Made by a program: the position numbers and the translations under genes. From Gnetum montanum (lineage: Eukaryota > Streptophyta > Gnetopsida > Gnetales > Gnetaceae): a stretch of 64,000 nt of DNA. Shown here in pieces: positions 11,333 to 22,613 of the stretch. Under the pieces are notes generated by a model, which worked only from the letters and a program-made list of their open reading frames with translations, was not told where the DNA came from and did no database searches. The stretch spans positions 3,379-67,378 of the forward strand of contig MNCI01038321.1 of NCBI GenBank assembly GCA_015680685.1, written 5' to 3'. How positions within the stretch are numbered: the first letter of the stretch is position 1; every line of letters starts with the position of its first letter.

Positions 11333-12639
11333 NTTATTTTATTTCCTTTTTTCTTTGATGTTGTCTACTTAGTGTCAAGAATATGATGTAGTCACATCAT
11401 TTTCTTTCCCAAAAAAATAAAAACATCTGTCCTTAAACTTAAAACAACAAAAAGATTCAAGGTAGTGATAGAAATATTTGGTCAAATATCAACTTTTGTA
11501 AAAAATGAAGATCTAATAGAAAATGATTGCACATATTATCCATGACAATTTGCCTTACATCTAGAATCTTTGCCATTAGTGTTAATTCACTTGTAAGTAT
11601 AAGTTTTAAGCTTTGAGTTGATAGTTTTCTTGTCAAATGAGGAAAAATTTTCTTTACCAGTTTTTTGTGTGCACTAATCAATACTTTTTGATGAAAAATA
11701 TTCATGGAAGTCTCTATCTTATGTAGTTTCTTTATTGTCATTTGATCATTCTTATCATTAATAGTAACTTGATTTTTTTATCTTCAACTTTAGTTTTTTT
11801 TTCTTTTTTGCTCCATCCTTAACTTCAATAGATTTTTTCTTTTCTTAAACATCTTTTTTCTTGAGCAAAAAGTGATAAGAATTAAACAAATGTCCTTTAC
11901 GATGACAAATGTTATAATAATTAGGAACATTATAATATGTAATTGGCTAAGAATAAGTCTTCTTGCCTACTTAGAATATTAATTTCTTTTATAGTTAAGA
12001 AGATTGATTTCATCTAAAAAATATCTATGAGAACTAAATAGTGTGAAAATAGATTTCATATGCTTAATGGAATCAAGAAGACTAATAATCTCTTACTCAG
12101 ATTTTTAAAAGATCAATGGAAGATTAAATAGTTTGACAAAACATGGAGCTTAGATTCAACATCAAAATTTAAAATCTACTTATAAATGATCAACACTATA
12201 TACTTATGTATAAATGACCGTATATTTAGGGCACACTACATCATCAAAGCATTACCTAGTTCAATGAGTTGAAAAAAATAGGAATAAAACTAAACATAAA
12301 TGACTTGAATATCATGATTTAGATTATCATCATCATTATTATCTAAGGCTTATCTTAATAAATTAGGATTTGACTATACTCATTACTTTAGGAGAGGGGT
12401 ATCAAAACTTGAAATAATTTGATATGGTTTGCTATGCTCATAACTTTTTTTTCTTTTGGAGGGAACAATGAGGAATGGAGGAGTTGGGGGAGGTGTGGGA
12501 ACCAAAACTAATTTGATTATAGAAAAGCTTGGATGCTTTTGCTTGGGAAGGGGGTTGGTGTTAGAATTCAAAATAATTGAAACATAAATACATTGTAAGA
12601 TATATAGTCCACATAAAACATTATAACTTCACATTTCCT
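10881..12639. other. AT-rich intergenic sequence without a gene
   Basis: Apart from the microsatellite and foldback, this stretch shows only short A+T-rich frames. A minus-strand frame at 11457-11741 and a cysteine/histidine pattern near 11900 (NICHRKGHLFNS on the minus strand) hint at an old retrotransposon gag, but they are too decayed to call. Confidence 0.5.
11130..11333. repeat. Microsatellite pair inside an inverted repeat
   Basis: GGTTTTAAAATTTGAACCCAT (11170-11190) is inverted at 11241-11261 with one mismatch. Outside the left arm lies a short CA tract; outside the right arm lies a TG tract (11269-11314) that continues as AG (11315-11332). Two ambiguous bases, at 11191 and 11333, mark sites where sequencing was uncertain. 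Confidence 0.8.
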
Positions 12640-12700
12640 ACCAAAATTAAACCCATGACTTGGAGTTTCCAAATCAAGAGTCTTACCACTAGGCTAACAC
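12640..12700 (-). mobile_element. tRNA-derived SINE-like head
   Basis: On the minus strand TTAGCCTAGTGGTAAGACTC (an A-box-like start) is followed about 27 bases later by CATGGGTTTAATTTTGG, a decayed B box. It is the best-preserved head of the family also seen at 4553, 4771, 6480 and 59365. The element body toward 12560 is undefined. Confidence 0.45.
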
Positions 12701-12869
12701 CTAAGTGTATAATAAGCTTTATCTTTCCTTTCAAAACCTTAGCCTATGGAGATAAAATATTGAAATTAAAATTGAAACTTTATTACATTTGAAGACTCAA
12801 AGGATCTACTAGATAAATATTACATTTTGATAAAAAAATAAAAAAAAAATCTACAAAATGACCAAGCAT

Positions 12870-13702
12870 TGATGAGAGATGGAGTAATCCAACATCCAAC
12901 CATATAAGTCACAAGTGTTCATGTGCAACCAGATCGTAGTCCATGGACGAGGCAATGTGATTATGGTAGTAATTAGTTAAAGTTCAGGATTGTTATCTTC
13001 CCACATGAGCTAGTGAAATCTAGGAGTATGGTTTAAATCACTGTGTGGTATATGATAACTAATGTTGTGTGGTCCATCTTACTCCTAGTAAACATGGTAA
13101 AGTAAAAAGAGTTTGTTAAGTCTAATGAAAATAGTAAATGCTACTCTAGCCTATGGCGATTAGTATTCATTCCTAATCTTCTGTTCACACCTTGGACTTC
13201 GTGTAACTACCATTGGGATACCAAGTGTACTGCTACTGGGCGTACCAAGTAATAGCATTGCTAGGTTATCAAGCAATTACACTTAAGTACTCGAGATTAG
13301 TTGTACTCATTTTTCTTAACAACATTAAAAGTAAAATGCATGGAAAATTAAATCATCAACTAGGAAAATGGTAAACATTATTCTACGTAAAATAATAAAA
13401 CTAAGAGAATTTTGCAATAGTGGAAAATAGCTTGATCTTTATTTCCAGTCACACATATGTCCAAGTACAAAATGATCAAATAAATATGTTGTTCACTAGT
13501 TCACACTATATTGCAGGCATTCACACTTCTAATTGCTAAGTGTTATTGGATTATACACCTAAGTGTTATATTTATAGGCAGGTACATTTGGCATAATATC
13601 GAATATCCAATGTTGTAGCATGGGTTCCAATATTGGGTACGTGATATCGCAACTATGATGTCGAATGCTCGATATCGTAGCAAAAAAAAATGCATTCTAT
13701 CA
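12870..13702 (-). repeat. A1 left (3') LTR
   Basis: 833 bp, starting TGATGAGAGATGG and ending CTATCA on the + strand. The bases just right of it (TACCCCCATGA) read as a short purine tract, TCATGGGGGTA, on the minus strand, as expected of a polypurine tract. It aligns with the A2 LTR (837 bp) and with the remaining part of the right LTR. Confidence 0.75.
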
Positions 13703-13929
13703 TACCCCCATGATTAATTGAAAACTCGTCCTTGAGTTAAACCAAAATGAGGATAGAGTTCCTTACAAGATTGGGAGGTAGATTTACATGATTGATTAAC
13801 TATATACATGATTCTTGAATGCCACAATGATGTTTTACAAAAATTAACACAAGACATGACATGAAAAACTTAACAAAAAACAAAATCTGGATGAAGCTTG
13901 ATGTAGCCTTATGTAGTGCTTGATGATGG

Positions 13930-16620
13930 TGGCTCTTCCATTGGTTACTTCCTCCTTTCATCAGGCTTCTAAAATTTGTATAAGTTTAGGAGCACCTGAA
14001 GCTTTTCCTCTATTCTTGGGTCATGTACCATCCATGCTTATTGTGCAATGTGTGATGGAGTGGGTGCATCCCATGGGCATTGCAACTGCAGGAACATTTG
14101 ATTATACTTGACGTACAAGGCCGTAAACTGCCTCCTCTCCTCTTTGAATGCTCTAGCCTTTTCACATAATTCATGGTAATCAGACAATCTTCTGGCCAAG
14201 TTCGTTGCAACATCTTTCTACCCTTGGTAGCTAGCCTTGACTACTTCTAGTTCAAAGCTTGCCACTTGAAGTTTCTATAGGACATCTTTTTGATTTTCAA
14301 ACTCTTTTTCCTACAATGCATATGTGGCTACTACCTGTTATCTAGTTCATTTTTGGGCCTGCCTACTGTTAACATGGCCAAGTTAGCATAACAAAGGTTA
14401 GCTAACCCCATGTATTTTTTCAGATCCTCTATTTGTAGGTCTTTGTTCTTAACTTTTGCTTGGTGAACATGGGCATAACTATCGAATATGGATTACCAGT
14501 CTAGGTTTTTTGCTAATATGGAGTTGATTCTAGCCTTAGCCATCTGGATCTCTTTTTCATTGATCTATTTGTACCTCCCCACCTAGTCATGAAAGTATTC
14601 TTTAAGCCTTTCATGTTTCTTTGCCTCATTCTTCCATGATCTTATTTCAATAGCTAAATTTTGGTAGAGAGCATGTACCTCCTCCATTGAGAGGGTTTTG
14701 TTTTCTCGTGTGAGGCACCTCATGTCTTGGTTGATCCTCACTAGTTATCTCTTAACTAGTGGATGCTTTCCTCTAAGATGTTCTTCTATTTCTCCATAGT
14801 GGTCAACTTCATATTAGTTGCTAACATGTGCATATGTTTGGGCTTCAGCTATTAAGGCATTCCACACCACTTTCTCCTTCTCGTTTTTCATTTGTTTATT
14901 CTTCTCAGTTAGGCGGCTAATTTGTTCTATTTTGAATTGCTCTAACTGGTCAGGTGTAATGAATTGGATGGGATCTTTGCGTTCAACTCTCAAGGTTGTA
15001 AGCTCTTCTTGTAGTTTGAGAAGTTCAACTTGTGCATGTTCTACCCTAGTTTTTTCCATGACTAGTTTACCTTTGGTTGCAATAAATTTCATTGACATCA
15101 CTTGGGATGTCAAAAAGAGTTTTCATTACTTGCCAAGTCTATAGCAGTCAGTCTAGCACATCTTCATGGTCTACAAGAGTCATTGAGGTTCCATCTTTCA
15201 TGTCATCATCTTTGGCTTTAGTTAGATCTACTAGTGGCACAATAAGTACATTAAAGGATTCTTTAATGTGACCTATGATCATCTCTACTTCTCTCATTGC
15301 ATCCTAGTGTTGCATGACCACAAATGTGGGTTTTTCTCTAGTTTCTAACACCACTTGGAAAGATGTAGCATTCCTAGAGATTTTTTGTGACTATTGGTCC
15401 CCTCCTCTTAACTATAATGATATTTATGCATTCCTAGGATCTATAAAAATGATGGGCAGAATGGCATTATCAATAACTTTGTAGAGGTTGGCCTCCTCCC
15501 TTGTTCCCTAACTAATAGCCTCTTCAATCTTTTGTAGATGATTCATTGATGATCTATAGTCTTGCGATAGTGGTAGTGGAACTTGTTGTTGCTATTGTTC
15601 TTGTTGCTACTATGGTTGACTGTTGGCCATTGGGTCCCACTTGTTGTTGTTGTTCAATGGTTTGTGTGGTGCCCCTATTGCTAGTTTGTTCCTCACCCAG
15701 GACTTTCCTAGGCAATGTTGGCTTAAGTAGTTTAGCATACAAGGCATTCTAGGCCCTCCTAGGAATGTCATTAGTGTACCCTAGGATTGCAGCTCATTTG
15801 GAAAGCTTTTTCATAAGGCAAGGGAACGGAAGTGTTGGCTTCCCTACCTTCTTTTCTTCAAATTGTCTTCGGATCTCCATAAAGTAGAGTTGTGCAAGAT
15901 TAGCGTTATATTTTTCCATCAGGATCACACTTCCTCTAGCTACATAGTGGATAATCTATTTAATCCTTTTGTTGGGAACAAGTGGTAGGTTCCAATCTTG
16001 AAATAGATTCTTTCTTCTAGAGTTAATTCATTGTATCCATTATCTTCTTTATCATATGTCCATTTCAACCACAGTTTCCTAGTTTTAGCATCTGATTTGG
16101 CAGAAAAATGTGCTACTTTTGCCCCTTCATTGGGTATTTTTAGAGCTTCAGCTATTACCTTAACAAAGTCTGAGACTGAGACTTCTTTGATGTTGATAGT
16201 GGTGCCTTGTTCTTTATTATGCCAAAATTGATAAATTTCCCCAAGGTAGCATTCTCCGTTGTTTGAAAGTGTGGGCCATAGTGGTGACACTTGGAGTTGC
16301 ATCCTTACCAGTTTTGGAATAAATTCCATGAATGGGCCAAATTTCATCTCAACAATCACTATGGTCAGGATGGATTTCTCTTAGATAGCTTGGAGATAGT
16401 CTTGTGCCAACCTGAGGCATTGTCCTTGTACTTGTGGTTCCTCTGCCTCTCCTTAGGCTGATTGTCTGATAGTAAGAGTTTCTTGATGAATGTTGAAGGA
16501 TTGGGCTTCTTGCTCTGCATGTTTTGGTTCTGGTTGTCCTATTTGACCTCTATCTTGGCCTCTTAGTTTTTTATTTACATCTTGTGAGGGTTCACCTTGT
16601 GCTCCTCTCTCTGGGGCCAT
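13930..16620 (-). pseudogene. Accessory ORF of A1, coiled-coil protein of unknown function
   Basis: Begins with ATG at 16618-16620 (MAPERGAQGEPSQDVNKK) and reads for roughly 890 codons with several stops and shifts. Order: a hydrophilic start; a globular part (16360-15800) with MEFIPKLVRM, FWHNKEQG, AEALKIPNEGAKV and TYHLFPTKG; a Gln-rich linker (EQQQQVGPNGQQ, near 15650); then long coiled coil (15113-14000; for example VERKDPIQF and EKARAFKEERRQF). It lies in sense orientation downstream of the protease, where pol would be. I do not recognise the family. Extra ORFs are known in Athila- and Tat-type elements. Its globular part may be distantly related to the antisense gene of element C. Confidence 0.55.
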
Positions 16621-19369
16621 TTGCAATCATCAAGGATTTAGAATCACTAAGGTATTCTATTATATTCTTAATGGTTCCATACCTTACTCATACCCTTAGG
16701 TATATTAAATTCTTAGTTTATTGTGATTGTAGATTTAGATAAATTTCCAAAAAGAAACCCCATAAGTGTTAATTTTCTTATAGCCCTTCACACTTATCTA
16801 TTTTGTTCTTATTCATGGCTCATAATGATGGTTATGGTTCCTTAAGAGCATTTTTTAAAGTGTCCTAACCTTAATATGATTGATTTTCATTAAAAATTTT
16901 TAAAATTTCCTTCATTCTTACCCTTAAAATGCCTTTTAGGCATTAGCAAATTTTGAAATATTGGCTAGGATTTTCCCTCAAATTTTGAAGAATTCACTTA
17001 AAATTTCCCTCATAGTTTCCTTCCTAGCATCCCCATGACTAATATGAGACTTTGGAATCAAATAGATTTGAAAATCATGAAAATTAGAGTCATAGTAATG
17101 AAGATATGGCTTGGGAAAGTTAGGATGTTAGAGCTCAACTCGTAGAAGAAAAATTGAAAAATCTCCCTTCTTCAAAAGCTTGAAATGAAAAAGTTTTGCT
17201 AACTCCTCACATATTTATACTTTTCATCTTACCTAATATTGGGCATCCAACGTCAGGAACTTGTTATTGGAGGGGTCCTGATGGCAGATGGAAGGGATAT
17301 TTTTAGTTTTCTATGGATTTTTGAAGATGAAAAATGAATCTTTTTGAATGTTTGGAAGGTCTAGAGTATATTTAGAGGGTCTTGGACTATAAATGATGCA
17401 TATTTAGTGCACATTTGGCATAGAAAATGTATAAAGATGGAATCTCGAGTTATATAAAGTGTTGATAAGATGGGTGATGAATTCTTTAGTTTAGAATGGA
17501 GTTATGTGACACAGAGGGAAGTTTTGATGAACATTTATTAGTCTTGGAAGGTTCAAGATGATGTGGAATTTCTGGACAAGTATAAGAGACAATAGTTATA
17601 TAAGTGGATCCTCCCCAAAGCAAGCTTCAACCCTTAATGCCCTTGTATAATCACACCTAGAAGTGTCCTTAGGCACTTAAGTAGTTGAATGTAATGCATA
17701 CCTATTTAATTGGAAAATGAATCTATGTTACACAAAACCATAATTTATGATTATTCATACAGTGAGATGAGATGGACTTAGAAGGAATTGTAGAAATCAG
17801 AATGTGAGGTATCTTACCATAGGCGTAATGAATTCTTGTGTTTTATTAGTGATTAAAGTGACCATTAGCATTTCTATCCATGATTCAAACCAAGTTCAAA
17901 CCACATTTTAGTGACATCACATTGTTTCATCTTTTGGAATTACAATTATAAGACTACCACTATTGCTAGGAGTATTGTCACTTAGTGTATTGTCCAAGGG
18001 AGGAGTTTATTCATGGTATGCTTTTTTTTTTCAATTTTTGAGAAGATGCCTATGTTCAAGCATGGGTAACATGTCTTTTCAATGGGACCCCTAGAAATTT
18101 TTTCTTGTGCATGAGTTTTATTTTTATCTATGTCAACCTTACTAGAGGACTACCTTTAGGCATGGGTAACATGTCTTTCTAGTGACATGGTAAGGCAACA
18201 TTTATTTTACTCTTATACCCATTTTTTGTTAAATCTACAAGGACATAATACAACCTAAACAACATGATAGAACAAATAGAAGTAATCTAGGAGAATCCAA
18301 AAATCCCCTTGATGTCACATCCTTTACATTCCCACTTGGTTCTTCACTTTTCAGTCCAAGCATAATGATCACAAGTTTATTCTTAGTTGTATGATGAGAA
18401 GAATATCATTATGGTCATGGTAAGAACCTCTTATTAATGGAATGAATGGATGAATGGTGTGTCCTCATTGTTCAAATAATCAATCCTCGATGACTTGATA
18501 ACACAGACAAATCTTCACTTTATTGGACTACATCTTGCCTTATTCATAATGTGTTTTATTAACAATCAAAATTATTTACAAAGGAACTAAAAAAATTTAC
18601 AAAGGAAATGTAAACAAAGTATGAAAAAGATAGTAAGAATTGGAAAAGGATGAAAGAATGAAAAATTATTAAAAAATTGAAAAATGGAAAAGAATATTGA
18701 AAATTTTTAAGAAATGGAAAAGCATAAAAGAATGAGAAAATATCAAAGAATGTAAAAAGTATAAAAGAATGGGAGAAATTGTCTCAAGAAATAGGATAAG
18801 TAAAACAATTGTCAAACAAAAAATTAAAATGAACTTATTAATTCCTAAATCAAGATAAAGCATATTCCCCATGACTTAACTCATGGACGAGTGTTTGAAA
18901 AATAGACCTAGTTCCGTTGGATCATACACTTAACATTTTTCACTTATCATCCTTAGTGACTTATTTCTCTGATTATTGTCCCAAGTAATTTTGATGATAA
19001 TTGAATTATGATCTTCTAAGTCCTTAGTTCCTTTGTTTTTTATTGTATGATTATGGTATATTATTTTCATTTGTAAGCTCTTAGTCGAGGTCATTTTCTT
19101 AGAACAGGAGTTAATAAGTGGTTCAAATTATTCCATGCATATTTTGGATAGTTTAATGTTCTTAGTTATTGGCCATTGGGTATCTTTTTTTTTGGTGGCC
19201 CATGCTCTTTCTTATGTAGACACTGGTTTTTCACATCTGTTGTGGACTGGTGTAAGGATTGTGTTAATGTTTTGTAATGTCGATCCACACTTGCACTGTT
19301 CTTCATTAATAGTAATGCATAGAATCTGCTATGTATGTATGGTTCCATGTATGTCTTCCTTAGAGATTT
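16621..19369 (-). other. Non-coding middle of A1
   Basis: No frame of any family is seen. The stretch 18590-18790 is an A-rich array of units like AAAATGGAAAAGAATAT. The phrase TTCAAGCATGGGTAACATGT at 18055 recurs almost unchanged at 18157 and in A2 near 61776. Order and content match A2 61300-62950, so this spacer belongs to the element. Near 19000-19370 the frame downstream of the protease fades out. Confidence 0.6.
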
Positions 19370-19860
19370 CAATTAATAAATCTTTCATGCTTAACTTAGC
19401 ATCTATTGTGCTAAGCCATGCTCTCCCCATAATGATAAGAAATTCTCTATCATCATTTTTCACCTAAATCATTGGAAAGTTTGTTGGTTAAGACCACCCA
19501 TTAATAGTGGTCACCACATCTTCAATTTGTGCCAAAGGGATCATGATAGACTAATCTACTAGCTCTAACCTGATGTTGCACTTTTGTAAGGGTGGTAGGT
19601 TCCATGCTTTGTATGTCTCTTGAGAGATCAAATTTACCCTAGAACCTAAGTCTAGTAGAGCTTTGCATGTTGCATTTCTAGGTACTTGTAGATAAATCAA
19701 GAGAATTCTTGGATCAATTCATTTCTTGGGGAGTGGCCCTACCTTTATCTAGTTTAACACTACTTCTGTGAGCATGATAATACTTAAATTTTGAGCTAAT
19801 TATTGGGGAAGCATAGTGTTTAAAAGAGGAACATAGTTTAGTGACTTTCGAACTCTACCA
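19370..19860 (-). pseudogene. A1 retropepsin (aspartic protease)
   Basis: Would cleave the element's Gag polyprotein. The minus strand reads LLDLGSRVNLISQETYKAW with the DLGS catalytic motif at about 19640-19656 (usual form D-S/T-G-A), and IIMGRAWLSTIDAKLSM near 19440, the usual C-terminal flap partner (GRPWL in most). Stops interrupt the frame. The DLG form is common in Athila-type elements by family knowledge. The corresponding segment is deleted in A2. Confidence 0.65.
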
Positions 19861-20049
19861 GCTCTTTGTGAACTTGTCCTAAAGAAAGGACATTTCTTTC
19901 CTTTGGTCAAAGTATTATTGATAGGATCCTCCATTTGTATGTTCACTAGCCTAGTAACCCTCTTTTGTTGAGGCTGTGATGGTAGTTCTCCCTACATGAG
20001 AAGTGGTGGCATTATGGATAAAGGATTAGAAGTTTGACTGGATGAACTA

Positions 20050-22294
20050 GCTACTTGCAGATGCATGTATGAGTTGGAATATTGCCTTGGTGGTGTTGGT
20101 CTGTTGTATTTAGGTGAGTAGTATTATGGAGATTAAATAGCAGCATTTCTAGGAGAGATTGGACATTGTACATAGTATCCATAAGGATCAAGCTACCGAT
20201 ATGAATACTTCTGGCTTGGTGGTGGCATGGCCCACAATTGGGGTTGTTGCCACTATATATGGCACTATTCTTGTGGCTATGGCAAAGCTCCATTGGGATA
20301 GTATGTTGGTTGGAAGTTCTGCCTGTAGCTACCTTAGGGATAAGGTAACCTTTTGGGCATTTTTTTTGACAAATTTAGGATTAAGTGTATAAGCTCCTAT
20401 CTCTTGTAAATGTTTCATCACTGGACAACCTCCCTTAGGATGTTTGTACTAACACATGGCACATCCTTCCTTGTTGGTGGAGTTGGTGTCTAAACACTTG
20501 GCCAATGTACCCACTTTTCTTTTTCATCCAAAATCTTTCTTCTTTTTCTTTTCTAAAGGCTTGCTCTATTCTTTCCTCCATAATTTTTAGGGTTGTGGTA
20601 CATCTCTCATTGACTGAGTCCCACATCTTTGCTACTTGTGCTACTACATCAGCAATAGATTTCTATATTGTTAGCATTTTCTTCTGGATTGCCTGATCAA
20701 AGGTTTCCTCTTCTTGGGTATCAAAACCCTTGCATCTCTCTTTTAGATTGATGGATCTTGGTTATATTCTTCAACTGATTCTCTCTTTCTGAATTCACCT
20801 TCTTTTTCACCACTTAATCAATTAATATTTAGATGCGATGGGTAGTCAATTCAAATAATATACCTTGGGCATAAATCCCAAGTGTCTCCTTGGTTTTGTT
20901 TCACAACCCATTTACAATGTTCTTGAGTTGTTCCTTTTGTGAAAATTTATGGCCTAGGCATCTATGTAATAGTGAGTAGTATCTGTCCATTGTCACATCA
21001 AGGGTTTCATGAGTCCATTGCTTCCATCCTTAGATCTATTTCTTAAGTTGAACACTTGCAAATAAGTTTAATATTTATTGTTGAAGAGCTCTAGCATGGT
21101 ACTCTAGTGTTTAATTGATTTAGGTTCTATTGATATGTACTAGCTCTCTACCTCCTCAACAAGTGTTCTTGAAAATAGCTTTAACTTTTGCTAGTTACTT
21201 TCAATATTCTATAGGGCACAAGCATCATGGAAAGCATGGAGGTGGTGTTTGTGGATCAGCATTATAGCCAACATCAAATCTTAGCATGTTGTTCATATCA
21301 AGCCATTTGATATGGCTGTCCCTCACATGCTTGGTTGATATGTGCATAACTTCTTGTACGTTAATCATACTTCAAGTAGCCATCAAGGGTTTATCATCTT
21401 GATTAGGTTCATGTGCTTGGTTATAGTAGTACCCCCTTTTGTGCTCATCCCTTTCATGATTTTTGCAATCCCTACATCTACATTGTTCATACTCTTCATC
21501 TTTTGAATCAAAATGTCTTGAGTAATGGTCATGATGGTTATGACGATCATGAGTCTCCTCTTTTTCTTATCATGGTCTCTACACCTTTGCCTTCTTCTGT
21601 TAGAGTCTTCTAATGATCATGAGGATGCAGATGAGGTAGTAGAAGAATGGTGCTAGCTTGTCCTCCTATGATGACTCTAATGTTCTTCTCTATGAGATCT
21701 AGTAGGAACTCTTAGTCTTGAATCCTACTTGTGCCTTAAGTCTTTTGCCTCCCACCTGAGTGTCTTTGCTAATTTGAAGTGTGATTTATTCTTGATAGGT
21801 TCCTCCAATTGAATGATAAGAGTTTGTGACTAGAACTCATGGTTTTGGTGGAGTTGTTTAGCAATGAATGCATCTCCATCAAGCTCCTCCAAGACAACCA
21901 TCGAGTTTACTATCTTTCCTTTATCTTATTCATGTCTTGTTTCTATGGCACTCTCCTTCCTTAATTGCTTGTCAGTGGGTCCATATGGTTGGGTCATGTA
22001 TTTAGTTTCATGATACCCTTTATGTGCTTCACTTAGTTTCATCCCCTTAAGAGTAGTTTGAAGCATAATGGATGCTGAACACTATGGTGGTAGAATAACA
22101 TTTCCTTGAAGATCTCTCCATTTGAGTTGTTTGTCTTGATAGAAGATGAATGTAAAATTAGGATAGTAAGAATCATGATGAGCATATGAGATCTTCATTT
22201 GCATTAGCATAATCTAGTCTTCTTTGTTGTCAATTTTGTCATTAGTTTTTTGAAGTTCCTTAGCATATGATGTTGTATTCTTGTTTGAAGCCAT
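20050..22294 (-). pseudogene. A1 gag-like coding region
   Basis: Starts with ATG at 22292-22294 (MASNKNTTSYAKELQK), about 115 bp downstream of the primer-binding site. It contains a charged His/Arg/Asp-rich segment (21450-21600), a capsid-like part (TMDRYYSLLHRCLGHKFSQ, near 20980), a degenerate Cys/His cluster (CAMC, then YKHPKGGCPVMKHLQEIG, near 20420) and a Pro/His/Asn-rich tail. About twenty stops are present. A2 has the matching tail at 63280-63640. Confidence 0.6.
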
Positions 22295-22408
22295 GTTATG
22301 GTTTGAGACATTTGTTTTAACTATGCTTAGTTAGAGTTCTAGATTTTAACTTTGTGTTTCAAGTACAATGAACTTTGTGTAATCAATTACTAAGCATACA
22401 TTGAAAAG

Positions 22409-22426
22409 TCCCCATCAATGGCACCT
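22409..22426 (-). promoter_or_regulatory. A1 primer-binding site
   Basis: The 18 bases next to the right LTR read AGGTGCCATTGATGGGGA on the minus strand. This resembles TGGCGCCGTTGCCGGGGA, the Asp-tRNA-type site of many Athila-like elements, and most of the differences are C-to-T or G-to-A changes. Confidence 0.5.
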
Positions 22427-22427
22427 A

Positions 22428-22612
22428 TGATAAGTGGTGAAGTAATCCAACACCCAACCATACAAGTTAGAAGTGTTCACATGTAACCAGATCATAATCT
22501 ATGGATGAGGTAATGTGATTATGCTAGTAACTAGTTAAAGTTCAAGATTGTTGTCTTCCCACATGAGCTTGTGAAATTTAGGTGTATGGTTTAACTCACT
22601 GTGAGGTATTAC
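22428..22612 (-). repeat. A1 right (5') LTR remnant
   Basis: Matches 12870-13055 of the left LTR (TAATCCAACACCCAACCAT; CAAGATTGTTGTCTTCCCAC) and then stops abruptly where element B sequence begins. Roughly 650 bp of the LTR are missing and do not reappear on the far side of B. Confidence 0.75.
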
Positions 22613-22613
22613 A

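Larger units (their letters stand above)
12870..22612 (-). mobile_element. Element A1: gag-protease LTR retrotransposon without pol, right LTR truncated
   Basis: Direct repeats at 12870-13702 and 22428-22612 are its 3' and 5' LTRs read on the minus strand; both start TGATNAG on the + strand. A primer-binding site next to the right LTR and a protease with DLGS place it with Ty3/gypsy elements, perhaps Athila-like. Minus-strand order: gag (22294-20050), protease (about 19860-19370), a non-coding stretch, then an accessory ORF (16620-13930). No reverse transcriptase or integrase motif is seen, so it would depend on another element. All frames carry many stops. The right LTR lacks about 650 bp and abuts element B. 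A2 at 59482 is a relative. Confidence 0.8.

Noticed and set aside
11457-12130. Possible Copia gag with a zinc-knuckle-like NICHRKGHLFNS
   Set aside because: Cys/His spacing does not fit, frame is broken, and no second gag or pol motif is near.
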